Assembly (NCBI RefSeq): GCF_031432975.1
Contig: NZ_CP133838.1
Coordinates: 3,906,001-3,970,000, forward strand
Direction of reading: 5' to 3'
Length of the DNA: 64,000 nucleotides
Origin: Buttiauxella selenatireducens
GTDB taxonomy: Bacteria > Pseudomonadota > Gammaproteobacteria > Enterobacterales > Enterobacteriaceae
Shown: positions 51,838 through 60,840 of the stretch, one piece after another
Layout: each line of letters opens with the position of its first letter
How positions within the stretch are numbered: the first letter of the stretch is position 1
Program-made: the position numbers and the translations under genes
The notes under the pieces: model-generated
What the model was told of the DNA's origin: nothing
The model's input: the letters and a program-made list of their open reading frames with translations, nothing else
The model's database searches: none

Positions 51838-53385
51838 TTAGCTATCTGAAACCGCAGTCACCGAAGTCGCCGCCGCTTCACGTCGGTCCAACACATGCTT
51901 CACCACAAACATTGCGCCCATCATCAAATACGCAGTGACGAACATCAGCGAACTGCCCTGCGCAATGCCAACCATCGGCGCGTGAATCACGCCAAACAGG
52001 GCCAGCAACGCACCGACTGCCGCCGCAATCGCGCCGCGTAACGGTTTGTTGATGATGGCGAAGATAGCCACGCAGCCCCACAACATACTGGCCAGCGGCG
52101 CGCCGTTACCCAAATGCACCAACCCTTGATAAAACACGCCTTTGTGAGCCAGCGCTTCCGGGCCGATTTTCGCCGCCGACGTTCCTGCGGCTGCCATCAC
52201 GCTATTCACCATGGTCAACGCCCAGTTGGCTATCCACGGGAACAGGCAGATAAAGATAACCGGCACCTCTATTTTCGGCGTTTCACGCACCACCTGGTTG
52301 GCGGTGACCACGCCGATAAACACCAGAATCGGCACAATCGCAGTCATCGGAATAATGGCGAGCATGAACGCACCCAGCCCGAACAACGGCACGATAAACA
52401 TGGTCACACCCGACGCCAGCGTATAACCGATACTTGCGCCCATCGCTTTCCAGCCTGCGTGACCGACATACACCGTGACCGGGAACGGGTTCCCCATCAG
52501 GCAACCGAGCGTTGACGCCAGCCCGTTGGTCAGCATGACTTTACGCGTGTTGTATTCATCCCCTGCGGCGTGAGCACTTTCGATGTTTTCCAGGTCGAAA
52601 ATGTAGTTCGCCAGGCCCAACGGCACCGCGGATGCGAGGTAAGGCAGCGCATGTGGCAGGCCTTGCAGGAAGCTATCAACATGAATCGATGGCGGGTTAA
52701 ACCCGAACGATGACATTGACGCTTTGATGGCTTCCGGACTTTGCAGACCTGAAATCCAGGCCAGCGCAGTACCGGCAACCAGCAGCAGCAAACCGGTCGG
52801 AATGCGGGCAAAAATAGGCTTTTTGCCAAACCAGTTAATGAAGATAAGCAACAGCACGATGAATGAAACCGTTGGCGCTTCGAAAGCCTGTAACATCGGG
52901 TTCATGGCTAACAACAGCAGCCCTAAACCAGACAGGCACGACAGCAACACGGTGCGGGGGATCATCTTGCGGATGGTTTCGCCAAGGAACGAACCGCCCA
53001 CCAGAATCATCGCTTCAACAAAGCACCACACCAGGCCAATTTGAATCGCAAACTCGGCATCGCCCGTTTGCTGATAAACCGGCATCAGCACCAAAAATGT
53101 CACGGTAAAAATCGAAGGCGCGCTGGGTCCGGATGGCAGCGCGGTAACGTCTTTTCGCCCTGTCTCCTTTGCCAGTTGCAAACCAAACCATGCGTAGCAC
53201 ACGCTTGCGACCAGTACCGCCAGCCCGAAGGCTGGCGCAATACGTCCATAAACAATTTCAGTCGGAATACCCACAACGAAAATGAGCAATCCCATCATGG
53301 TCAGCAAGTTGGTCAGGTTGTTCGTCATTAACCCGAAATACGCTGCCCAGTCACCACGTTTCCACTCCAGCTTGATGCTATTCAT
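51838..53385 (-). CDS. NCS2/AzgA-like purine/pyrimidine permease of the yah cluster
   Basis: 515 aa, about 12 hydrophobic segments. Family features: the N-terminal GDWAAYFGLMTNNLTNLLTM, ALPSGPSAPS, PFPVTVYVGH in the middle and C-terminal WVIT-type segments, placing it with nucleobase/vitamin-C-type permeases near AzgA. The substrate cannot be told. It lies between yahG and yahI, where I recall only the tiny yahH in E. coli K-12, so here the operon has its own uptake system. Starts 11 bp after yahG. Confidence 0.82.
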   Translation of the reverse strand: MNSIKLEWKRGDWAAYFGLMTNNLTNLLTMMGLLIFVVGIPTEIVYGRIAPAFGLAVLVASVCYAWFGLQLAKETGRKDVTALPSGPSAPSIFTVTFLVLMPVYQQTGDAEFAIQIGLVWCFVEAMILVGGSFLGETIRKMIPRTVLLSCLSGLGLLLLAMNPMLQAFEAPTVSFIVLLLIFINWFGKKPIFARIPTGLLLLVAGTALAWISGLQSPEAIKASMSSFGFNPPSIHVDSFLQGLPHALPYLASAVPLGLANYIFDLENIESAHAAGDEYNTRKVMLTNGLASTLGCLMGNPFPVTVYVGHAGWKAMGASIGYTLASGVTMFIVPLFGLGAFMLAIIPMTAIVPILVFIGVVTANQVVRETPKIEVPVIFICLFPWIANWALTMVNSVMAAAGTSAAKIGPEALAHKGVFYQGLVHLGNGAPLASMLWGCVAIFAIINKPLRGAIAAAVGALLALFGVIHAPMVGIAQGSSLMFVTAYLMMGAMFVVKHVLDRREAAATSVTAVSDS

Positions 53386-53396
53386 TGCTGTTTCCC

Positions 53397-54809
53397 TCAG
53401 AAAGAGTAACGCCCGCTAAAGGCGAGCAGAGCCTTCTCAAAACATTCAAACGGCGGATGCACAATCCCGGCTCCAATCATGCCAATACCCGCATCTTTGT
53501 GGGCAATGGCCGTGTTGATAACCGGCAAAATGCCGCTGTCGCCCACGCGAGTAATATCAATGGCAGTCGGGACTCCCATAAACGACAGCAATGGAATGGT
53601 GATATTTGGGTTTTCGCCGAGGGTTATCTCGCGCATCTGGCGCGAAAAATCGATGGCTTCGTCCACGGTGCCGCCCACCAGTGCAACAATCGCCGGGGCC
53701 GTCGCCATGGCAAAACCGCCAATGCCGTAGGTTTCGGTTATCGCGCTGTCGCCAATATCCAGGCCGGAATCTTCAGGCTTGTAACCGGCAAACATCGGGC
53801 CGATCACCTGCTGCGCCGGGCCGGTAAACCAGTGACCAGGCAACCCGCTCACGCGCAGACCGAACTCCACGCCGTTACGCGCCATGGTGGTGACGACGGT
53901 GCTGTACTCGATGCCGTGCGCCGCGTCCATCGCCGCTTTACACATTGCCATCCACGTCGGGCCAGAGAAGTAGTCGCTGCTGGCGACAAAATCGAACACC
54001 TCTTTTTGCTGCGCCACGGTGAAGTCGGTCTGGATAATCCACGGCGTCAGCGCCTGAATCAGCAGCGTCGTACCTGCGTTGTTGCGGTTGTGGCACTCGT
54101 CACCCATATGCAGCGCTTGCGCCAGCATCAGACGTAAATCGATTTCACCTGCGAGCTTCATCGCATCGCGTAACATCGGGCCCAGCACGTCGCGCATCCA
54201 GATAAGACGGTCAATCACGCTCTGGTCGTTGGCACCCATGCGCAGGATCTTCGCCATCTGCTCGCTAAGGTTGGTGTAAGCGCGGTTGCCGTAGGTTTTG
54301 TTCTCGACGATGTGCATAAACATCGAAGCGGAAGTCACGCCCGCCATCGAGCCTACGCAGTCGTGTTCGTGGCAAGGCGAGAAGATAATTTCGCCCGATG
54401 CGGCAAGCTCTGCGGCGTCTTCCAGGTTTGCGGCCAGCCCTTCAAAGACTAACGCGCCAGTGACCGCGCCTTTCATCGCGCCGCACATTTTTTCCCAGGC
54501 AACCGGAGGCCCGGCGTGCAAAATCGTATTGCGGGTCATGCCCGGCACCACGTTGATCGCCTGGTCATAGCCAATCAGCACAGGATGGGACTGGATGATG
54601 CGCTCAACGGCTAGCTTGTTGGCCGCCGCTACTTTTTCCGCAAGTGCAGGTCCGGCAATGGCATCCAATGACTTAACCACGTCTAAATTGCCCTGCCCCG
54701 GCGGCGTCCAGTCCAGCTGAGTCACGGGGATGTTCTGCTTTTTCAAATCGTCACTAAACATCGCAATACCGACGTTAATCACGTTCAGCGGTTGGTTGAA
54801 CAAACTCAT
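53397..54809 (-). CDS. yahG: YahG, DUF1116 protein (YlbE/AllG-like)
   Basis: 470 aa (E. coli YahG 472). DUF1116 markers include VINVGIAMFSDDLKKQNIPV, QLDWTPPGQGN, MTRNTILHAGPPV and SPCHEHDCVGSMAGVTS. Its paralogue YlbE (AllG) is one of three subunits of oxamate carbamoyltransferase. Start overlaps yahF's stop as ATGA, and it forms a translationally coupled pair. A role in carbamoyl transfer is inferred from the paralogue. Confidence 0.9.
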   Translation of the reverse strand: MSLFNQPLNVINVGIAMFSDDLKKQNIPVTQLDWTPPGQGNLDVVKSLDAIAGPALAEKVAAANKLAVERIIQSHPVLIGYDQAINVVPGMTRNTILHAGPPVAWEKMCGAMKGAVTGALVFEGLAANLEDAAELAASGEIIFSPCHEHDCVGSMAGVTSASMFMHIVENKTYGNRAYTNLSEQMAKILRMGANDQSVIDRLIWMRDVLGPMLRDAMKLAGEIDLRLMLAQALHMGDECHNRNNAGTTLLIQALTPWIIQTDFTVAQQKEVFDFVASSDYFSGPTWMAMCKAAMDAAHGIEYSTVVTTMARNGVEFGLRVSGLPGHWFTGPAQQVIGPMFAGYKPEDSGLDIGDSAITETYGIGGFAMATAPAIVALVGGTVDEAIDFSRQMREITLGENPNITIPLLSFMGVPTAIDITRVGDSGILPVINTAIAHKDAGIGMIGAGIVHPPFECFEKALLAFSGRYSF

Positions 54810-56356
54810 TGTGCATTCTCCTTGCAGACAAACTCACGCGCCAGCAGACCGGTGTTGGTGCTGCTACTTGCCCAAATCACGCCAGCATCCGTCAGCATCT
54901 GGCACTGCTGGGCAAGCGAAGGGGTGTCCAAATCTGTGCCCAGGACGTAACCCAAAATCTCCAGGTGACGCCCATCGCGTGCAGCAATGGCTTTCGCTTC
55001 TTTGATGGCATCAAGCATCACGCCGACAGGATCTTCATGCGAGCCGTAACCCAGCACGAAATCCATCGCAATCACGCCGACTTCCGGGTCACGCGCTTCT
55101 TGCAGCAAGCGGCTGATGCGGTTGGTTGGGTCAATCATCGGGTGCGGTTTGCCGTTGGTGAAATCGTCGTCACCAAAATCGAGGAAGGTGTGGGCAATGC
55201 TGACGTTGACGTCTTTGAGGCGATATTCCGGGTTTGGCTGGATATTGCTGTAAACGTCCGGGTATTTTTCCAGTGCGGCAAACATCGCTTCGTCGCACAG
55301 CGTACCGCCGCAGAACAGCGCACGAATGTACTTCTGTTCAGGCTTCAGACGGGAACGAACTTCTTCAATAAGCGGCCAGTTAAGCGGGTGGAGATCCAGC
55401 GATTCCTTTTTAATGCCTGTGAGCAACACGGCTTTTAGCGCGGCTTCTTTAGTGGCACGGGCAAACTGTAAACCCGGTTCATCTGCGCGAGTCTCTTTTG
55501 TCCCGAGGAAGCAGACAACAACTGGCTTGCGGCAATCCTGCGCACGTTGCAGCACTTTACGCGCGACGCTTTCAGCAGGCGGTTTTGAGACCAGCACAAT
55601 CACTTCGGTTTGCGCGTCATCTTCCAGCATCTGAATCGCATCGAGCATCATGATGCCGCCGATTTTTTCGCTTAAATCACGTCCGCCGGTGCCGATGAGC
55701 TGAGAAACACCCCCGCCAAACTCGTGAATACGCACGCTGAGTTCCTGGCTGCCGGTTCCCGACGCGCCCACGATACCGATAGATCCGCGACGCACCGCAT
55801 TGCCAAAGCACAACGCCGCGCCATTGATAATCGCGGTGCCGCAATCTGGCCCCATCATCAGCAAGCCTTTGCTGTGCGCGAGTTGTTTAAGTGCCAGTTC
55901 ATCTTCAAGGGAGACGTTGTCGGAAAACAGCATCACGTTGAGATCATTTTCCAGCGCCTGGCGCGCTTCGCGGGCAGCAAATGCGCCGTTAACAGAAATC
56001 ACTGCGAGGTTGCTTTCAGGCACGTTGTTGCTTGCGCTGGTCAGTGTTGCGTATCGAGCTTCGTGGCGCGAACCACCGTTGTCTTTTCGCGTGAACAACC
56101 CTTCGATGGCCTCAAGTGTGGCCTCGTTTGCTGCGTCGCTGGCACCTTTGATAACGATCATTAGGTCGCCATTGTTGGCCTGTTCGAGCTCATCGTTTAA
56201 CAAGCCGAGGTTTTTCAGCACGCCTTTGTTCATCTCGGTGGCCATTGCCACAAACGCCTGTTCAACCCCTTCCAGCTGGTTAGCTTTGGTTGAGATGGAC
56301 ATCAGTGAGACAGAATCAAAATAGGTATTCTTTTTAATCACAATCCTGGTTGACAT
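54806..56356 (-). CDS. yahF: YahF, FdrA/AllF-like subunit with CoA-ligase-type fold
   Basis: 516 aa from the ATG at 56356, which has GGAGG 7 bp before it; the longer frame is not used. Matches E. coli YahF (515 aa). Contains MGPDCGTAIING, GIVGASGTGSQEL and the GTGGRDL-S segment of the succinyl-CoA-synthetase-like superfamily. FdrA (AllF), its paralogue, is a subunit of oxamate carbamoyltransferase. Overlaps the end of yahE by 23 bp. Confidence 0.92.
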   Translation of the reverse strand: MSTRIVIKKNTYFDSVSLMSISTKANQLEGVEQAFVAMATEMNKGVLKNLGLLNDELEQANNGDLMIVIKGASDAANEATLEAIEGLFTRKDNGGSRHEARYATLTSASNNVPESNLAVISVNGAFAAREARQALENDLNVMLFSDNVSLEDELALKQLAHSKGLLMMGPDCGTAIINGAALCFGNAVRRGSIGIVGASGTGSQELSVRIHEFGGGVSQLIGTGGRDLSEKIGGIMMLDAIQMLEDDAQTEVIVLVSKPPAESVARKVLQRAQDCRKPVVVCFLGTKETRADEPGLQFARATKEAALKAVLLTGIKKESLDLHPLNWPLIEEVRSRLKPEQKYIRALFCGGTLCDEAMFAALEKYPDVYSNIQPNPEYRLKDVNVSIAHTFLDFGDDDFTNGKPHPMIDPTNRISRLLQEARDPEVGVIAMDFVLGYGSHEDPVGVMLDAIKEAKAIAARDGRHLEILGYVLGTDLDTPSLAQQCQMLTDAGVIWASSSTNTGLLAREFVCKENAQ

Positions 56357-57152
56357 GATTTCCTCCGTCATATCGGGTCAACGCGAAGGCATCTGCCATG
56401 CCGCAAAGCATGTCACAACCTGAACTTGACCCTATTTTTTTAATTTCATTAATTAACTGCTGAATATTTTGTTGTTCGCCGTTCAGTGCGTGATAAATAA
56501 AATCATGGATACTTTCACGAAAGCGTTGATCAATAGCTTCCCGTAGCGTAATGGCACTGAGAAGCGTGGTTTTATTCCTGGCGCACGCTAATACAGAAGT
56601 AAATAACGAGCGATATTTATTGGCCGGATGCCCATTAATAAATAGCACCGCACTTAATCCTGAAAGATAATCATCGCCCGTAGGTGTCAGCCCAATGCCT
56701 AATCCCAACAACGCGGTCATTTCATTTTCAATAGCAAAACAATTCTCTTCCCGTAGCGCTAAAATAAGTTTCGCCCGGTGTAATTGCAGCAAGCGACTCA
56801 TTTCCTGATAAAAAATATTATCGCTCTGAAAATAAAATAATGACGAACTCTGTATCACACTGGCCAGGGTGATTTGCGCCAGACTTTGCCAGTCAATTTC
56901 TTGTCTACGTTGTGGGCTCAAATAAAGTGCATCAGGTTGCCAGCGTGTAGCGCGTGATAAATCAATGCGTTTATCGTTGCCAATATCAATGCCGTTATTG
57001 TGAAAACTCACCCGTTCACCGGGCCGGAATAGGTCCTGACAATGCTCAAGTGCTACACGGCAGCTGTTCGGTGCGTTATCACAATCGGTGCTCAGCAAGG
57101 TGAAAATCTGTTGCCTGTCAGGGAGGTGGATATTCACCGCCCTTGAAAACAC
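56334..57152 (-). CDS. yahE: YahE, DUF2877 protein (YlbF/AllH-like)
   Basis: 272 aa as drawn from a GTG start; E. coli YahE is 287 aa, so the true start could be upstream. The DUF2877 motif LLGLGIGLTPTGDDYLSGL is at about 148-166. Its paralogue YlbF (AllH) completes the oxamate carbamoyltransferase. Low GC relative to its neighbours. An 8-bp inverted repeat (GCACTATC/GATAGTGC, 57193-57250) lies in the gap to yahD. Start uncertain. Confidence 0.85.
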   Translation of the reverse strand: MFSRAVNIHLPDRQQIFTLLSTDCDNAPNSCRVALEHCQDLFRPGERVSFHNNGIDIGNDKRIDLSRATRWQPDALYLSPQRRQEIDWQSLAQITLASVIQSSSLFYFQSDNIFYQEMSRLLQLHRAKLILALREENCFAIENEMTALLGLGIGLTPTGDDYLSGLSAVLFINGHPANKYRSLFTSVLACARNKTTLLSAITLREAIDQRFRESIHDFIYHALNGEQQNIQQLINEIKKIGSSSGCDMLCGMADAFALTRYDGGNHVNQDCD

Positions 57153-57262
57153 CTGCTCAACATAACCGTTTGTAAAAGATGAATTTAAAAACGCACTATC
57201 TGCCGTTATAGCCAGGAAGCACTGCCGCTCAATCGTGCCTGCGATAGTGCATCTCCTGTGTT

Positions 57263-57868
57263 TTACGCGCCGGCGTTTACCAGCAATTCAGCAATCTCGT
57301 GATAGCCTTTATCCCGCGCAAGCGTCAGCGGAGATTTGCCGTATTTGTCAGTCATGTGCGGATTCGCACCATGGTCCAGCAGCAGTTTGACGATCTCTTG
57401 CTGCTTAGGGCCGCCGTCATTAAGCACGATGGCTTCCAGCAGTGGCGTCCAGCCAACAAAGTTTGTGTGATTGACGTTTATTTCCGTGCGCGTCACTAAT
57501 TCACGCACAATTTCGACGTGGCCTTTTTCGCTGGCTGGGGTAATTCCAACACCACCAAAACGAGATAATACATTCAGGTCAGGATTTGCCGGCAATATCA
57601 GTCGTAATAATGTGAGGTCGTTATTCAGGCAGCTCAGCAGGAATGGATTGAAGCAAGTTTCATCTTGTTTATTAATATCAGCACCGGCTGCGATTAAATA
57701 CTCGATGCAATCATATTTTTTGTGCAAACTGGCGAGTGTAATTGCGGTGCGTCCCTGGCGATTAGTGGCATTAATATCCACGCCATCGTTGAGGCATTGT
57801 TTGAGGTTTTCCAACTGCCCGAGCTGTGCTGCATTTAGAAATTCTGCAATGAGTTCTTTCTGAGACAT
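57263..57868 (-). CDS. yahD: YahD, ankyrin-repeat protein
   Basis: 201 aa from the ATG at 57868 (GGGGAG about 7 bp upstream); the longer frame has no ribosome-binding site. Length of E. coli YahD. About five ankyrin repeats, seen as GVDINATNRQGRTAITLA, AGADINKQDE, NPFLLSCLNN, GHVEIVRELV and HGANPHMTDKYGKSPLTLA. Cytoplasmic protein-binding protein of unknown partner, first gene of the yah operon. Confidence 0.92.
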   Translation of the reverse strand: MSQKELIAEFLNAAQLGQLENLKQCLNDGVDINATNRQGRTAITLASLHKKYDCIEYLIAAGADINKQDETCFNPFLLSCLNNDLTLLRLILPANPDLNVLSRFGGVGITPASEKGHVEIVRELVTRTEINVNHTNFVGWTPLLEAIVLNDGGPKQQEIVKLLLDHGANPHMTDKYGKSPLTLARDKGYHEIAELLVNAGA

Positions 57869-58243
57869 GTCCATACTCCCCTGCTTAGATATATATCTGA
57901 TGAATCCCAATGAACTGAGAATAGCAACACTCTGGCATTATTAACATCCGCTTAAAAATCATTCATCGTTAATGGCAGCATTGTTGAATAGAATTCAACA
58001 GTGTGAGTAAAATGTGCTTCAGCGCAATGTTTTACCTATGACAAAACCGTTTTCACCGCACTTTAGTACCGACTGCCCATGACGCCTCAAGCCCTTGTCG
58101 ATAGCGGGGAAAACAGGATTCAAGAAGTGTGATACTCTTCAAATCAGTTGTAACGGCAGTGTTAAATACGGTTCAAGACTGGACCGTGGATCATAAGGAA
58201 TACAAATACATTCAACAATTCGTTTGCCCAGGGAAATCGCGTT
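57869..58243. promoter_or_regulatory. Divergent regulatory region of yahB and the yah operon
   Basis: About 375 bp between yahD and yahB. It contains the 19-bp palindrome at 57982-58000. I see no gene in it apart from a short frame that overlaps the start of yahB. Confidence 0.6.
57982..58000. promoter_or_regulatory. Predicted YahB (LysR-type) operator
   Basis: TGTTGAATAGAATTCAACA is a perfect palindrome with 8-bp arms and a 3-bp spacer. It contains the LysR-type T-N11-A box TTGAATAGAATTCAA and lies in the divergent gap between the LysR gene and its presumed target operon. Confidence 0.65.
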
Positions 58244-59173
58244 ATGAACTCTATTTTCACCGAAGAAAACCTCCAGGCTTTTACCACGACTGCCCGTTAC
58301 GCCAGTTTCAGCAAAGCCGCCGTGGAGCTGGGTGTCACCACGTCTGCCGTCAGCTACACCATCAAGCGAATTGAGACTTACCTCGATGTGGTGCTGTTTG
58401 TGCGCAACACGCGCAGCATCGAATTAACCGAGTCAGGCTACTATTTCTATCGCAAGGCGACTGAATTGCTTAACGATTTCCATGCCATCAAACGCGGCGT
58501 CGATACCATCTCGCAGGGAATTGAAGTGAAGGTGCGCATTTGCATCAATCAGTTGCTCTATACCCCGCGCCACACCGCAAAACTGCTGCAAATTCTCAAG
58601 AAACAGTTTCCCACTTGCCTGATTACGATTACCACTGAGGTTTACAACGGCGTGTGGGACGCGATTATTAATAATCAGGCGAATATTGCGATTGGCGCGC
58701 CGGATACGCTGCTCGACGGCGGCGGCATCGACTACACCGAAATCGGTGCGATTCGCTGGGAATTTGCCATCGCCCCGACCCACCCGCTGGCGTTTATGCC
58801 GGAGCCTATTTCTGAAAGCCAGTTGCGCCTGTATCCCAATATCATGGTGGAAGACACCGCGCTGACGCTCAATAAAAAAGTGGGCTGGTTACTGCACGGC
58901 CAGGAAGCGATTCTGGTGCCGGACTTTAACACCAAATGCCAGTGCCAGATTTTGGGAGAAGGGGTAGGTTTTTTGCCTGATTACATGGTTCGTGAAGCGC
59001 AAGAAAGCGGTCTGCTGGTCACGCGCCAGATAAACAACCCGCGCCAGCATTCACGCATGTTGCTGGCAACCCAACACGCCGCCACCGGGCAGGTCACCCA
59101 GTGGATTAAAAAGCAGTTTGCGGCGGGCGGATTACTGGCCGAGATTTATGGAGATTTGCTGCATCGGGAGTAG
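58244..59173 (+). CDS. yahB: YahB, LysR-family regulator
   Basis: 309 aa (E. coli YahB 310). N-terminal LysR helix-turn-helix FTTTARYASFSKAAVELGVTTSAVSYTIKR (shown in two parts: FTTTARYASFSKAAVELGV, then TTSAVSYTIKR), then an effector-binding domain. Divergent from the yah operon, as in E. coli, and the natural regulator of it. Converges on the DsbA-like gene with 24 bp between stop codons. Confidence 0.9.
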   Translation: MNSIFTEENLQAFTTTARYASFSKAAVELGVTTSAVSYTIKRIETYLDVVLFVRNTRSIELTESGYYFYRKATELLNDFHAIKRGVDTISQGIEVKVRICINQLLYTPRHTAKLLQILKKQFPTCLITITTEVYNGVWDAIINNQANIAIGAPDTLLDGGGIDYTEIGAIRWEFAIAPTHPLAFMPEPISESQLRLYPNIMVEDTALTLNKKVGWLLHGQEAILVPDFNTKCQCQILGEGVGFLPDYMVREAQESGLLVTRQINNPRQHSRMLLATQHAATGQVTQWIKKQFAAGGLLAEIYGDLLHRE

Positions 59174-59197
59174 CGATGCTGGCACGGGCATTCACAT

Positions 59198-59848
59198 TTA
59201 CTGGGCGCTAACGTATTCGCGCAGTAAAGCCTGCCACGCCTGCGCATCGCCAAGGTACTGCCCGACCGGAAGGACATGGAGCTGGCCTTGCGCATCTTCC
59301 AGCACGAAAGTGGGGAACCCTGGCCCCTGAACTTTTGCCAGTAGCGCACGGCTCTGGGCGATATGGTCAGCAAGCGTAGTCGCCTCAATTAACGCCATTT
59401 CCTGCATAAACTCACCCACAGGGAATCCGGCCTCTTGTGCTAACCCTTCCAGCACCGGCCTATCCGCTACACGTTTACCCTGTTGATAATGCGCAACCTG
59501 AACCAGGTGCAGCATCTCCAGCCCTCGCCCGGCGAGCTTTTCAGCGGCGAGGATTGCACAGGTCGGCGGTGCTGAGTCCATAATCGCGGTGGTATCCAGC
59601 AACAGACCGTTGATATACGCCTCGCCAAACGGCTGCCCGGTCATGGCGGCAATCCTCGCATCATGTTCAATCACATGACCGCGCCATTGCGCATCGATTT
59701 TGCGACGGTGGCTGCCCACCATCATGCCGCCACCATGCAGGGCGATGGCAAGGCCAGGAACCGCCTGGGCGGCATCCACTAACGGTGCGGCACCGTAGCA
59801 CCAACCACAAAGCGGATCGAAAATGTAATGCAGGGTCGTTGTGCTCAT
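59198..59848 (-). CDS. DsbA-family oxidoreductase
   Basis: 216 aa. Thioredoxin-like active site CGWC within FDPLCGWCYGA at residues 10-20 and the cis-proline region GPGFPTFVLED near 175, in the FrnE/DsbA-like order. There is no signal peptide, so it is probably cytoplasmic, unlike DsbA itself. Thirteen bp after the MBL-fold gene, with which it likely forms an operon. Physiological substrate unknown. Confidence 0.87.
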   Translation of the reverse strand: MSTTTLHYIFDPLCGWCYGAAPLVDAAQAVPGLAIALHGGGMMVGSHRRKIDAQWRGHVIEHDARIAAMTGQPFGEAYINGLLLDTTAIMDSAPPTCAILAAEKLAGRGLEMLHLVQVAHYQQGKRVADRPVLEGLAQEAGFPVGEFMQEMALIEATTLADHIAQSRALLAKVQGPGFPTFVLEDAQGQLHVLPVGQYLGDAQAWQALLREYVSAQ

Positions 59849-59861
59849 GATTTACCTCGTA

Positions 59862-60734
59862 TTATTGCGGCCATTTCATTTCGTTTTTCAGCACCTTCGC
59901 ACTGAGTTCCAGGCTCGATTCATCTTTCAGATTTGGGTACTGTTTTTTCATCATCGCAATCAGTTCTGCCGAATCTTTTGCCTTGGGTAAAGCCACTTCC
60001 AGCGCGGTGAGGTAGTTTTGCGTGAAGGTAACAGACTCCAGCGTTTGCGGCGCACCCGGTAAGAAATGCCCCGGCACCACGACTTTCGGCTTCAGCGCTT
60101 TAATGCTTTCCAACGTTTGCAGCCAGGCGGCGCGAGATTTCACGGTTTGCGTATCCGCGACCCATAAATGAATATTGTTGCCAGAAACGGGCACTCCACC
60201 GACCACTGCTTTTAACGCAGGAACCCAGACGAAGGTACGATCCGCCGTGTTGCCTTTCACTTCAATCTGATGCCCATCAACGGTGAAACGGTTGCCCGAC
60301 AAAGGCTGCGGGACGATAATCGTCTGCGGCGCATTGTCTTTCAGAATCGGTCCCCAGTACGCCAGTTTGCCCTCTTTTGAAGACTCGATCGCGTTGATAG
60401 TTTCCGGTGTCGCAACAATTTTAGCGTCAGGGAACGCGGCATGAATTTTATCGAGCCCAAAGTAGAAATCAGGGTCTGAATGGCTGATATAAACCGTGGT
60501 CAATGTTTTGCCGGTGGCTTTAATTTTCTTCACCAGTTGCTCGGCATCGTTACCCTGGAACTGAGCATCGATCAGCACTACTTCATGTTCGCCGCTAATA
60601 ATTTCGGAAGAGACCGGGAAAACGCTTTTTTCGCCGGGATTATAGACGTCCATCTTCAATGGGCTGGCGGCATTCGCCCAGGTGCTGACGCCAATAAGAG
60701 CCAGTGCCAGTAATGATTTTTGATGTTTAAACAT
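59862..60734 (-). CDS. Exported MBL-fold protein with altered metal-binding motif
   Basis: 290 aa. Signal peptide ending LIGVSTWANA (cleavage about residue 22), so periplasmic. Metallo-beta-lactamase fold seen from the ISGEHEVVLIDAQF strand, the ISHSDPDFYFG loop and the VVPGHFLPG loop. The canonical HxHxDH motif is H85-S-D87-P-D89-F90, so two metal-binding His positions are Asp and Phe. The enzyme may bind only one metal or another metal. Divergent from a LysR regulator 106 bp away. Confidence 0.82.
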   Translation of the reverse strand: MFKHQKSLLALALIGVSTWANAASPLKMDVYNPGEKSVFPVSSEIISGEHEVVLIDAQFQGNDAEQLVKKIKATGKTLTTVYISHSDPDFYFGLDKIHAAFPDAKIVATPETINAIESSKEGKLAYWGPILKDNAPQTIIVPQPLSGNRFTVDGHQIEVKGNTADRTFVWVPALKAVVGGVPVSGNNIHLWVADTQTVKSRAAWLQTLESIKALKPKVVVPGHFLPGAPQTLESVTFTQNYLTALEVALPKAKDSAELIAMMKKQYPNLKDESSLELSAKVLKNEMKWPQ

Positions 60735-60840
60735 GGTCGATGTCCTGATTGGTCATAAATAATGGGCACATCTTACGTTGCACAAATCGAGACAAAAACC
60801 CGATAATAAGCAACTATTCATTGCGTAAATCGGACGAATC

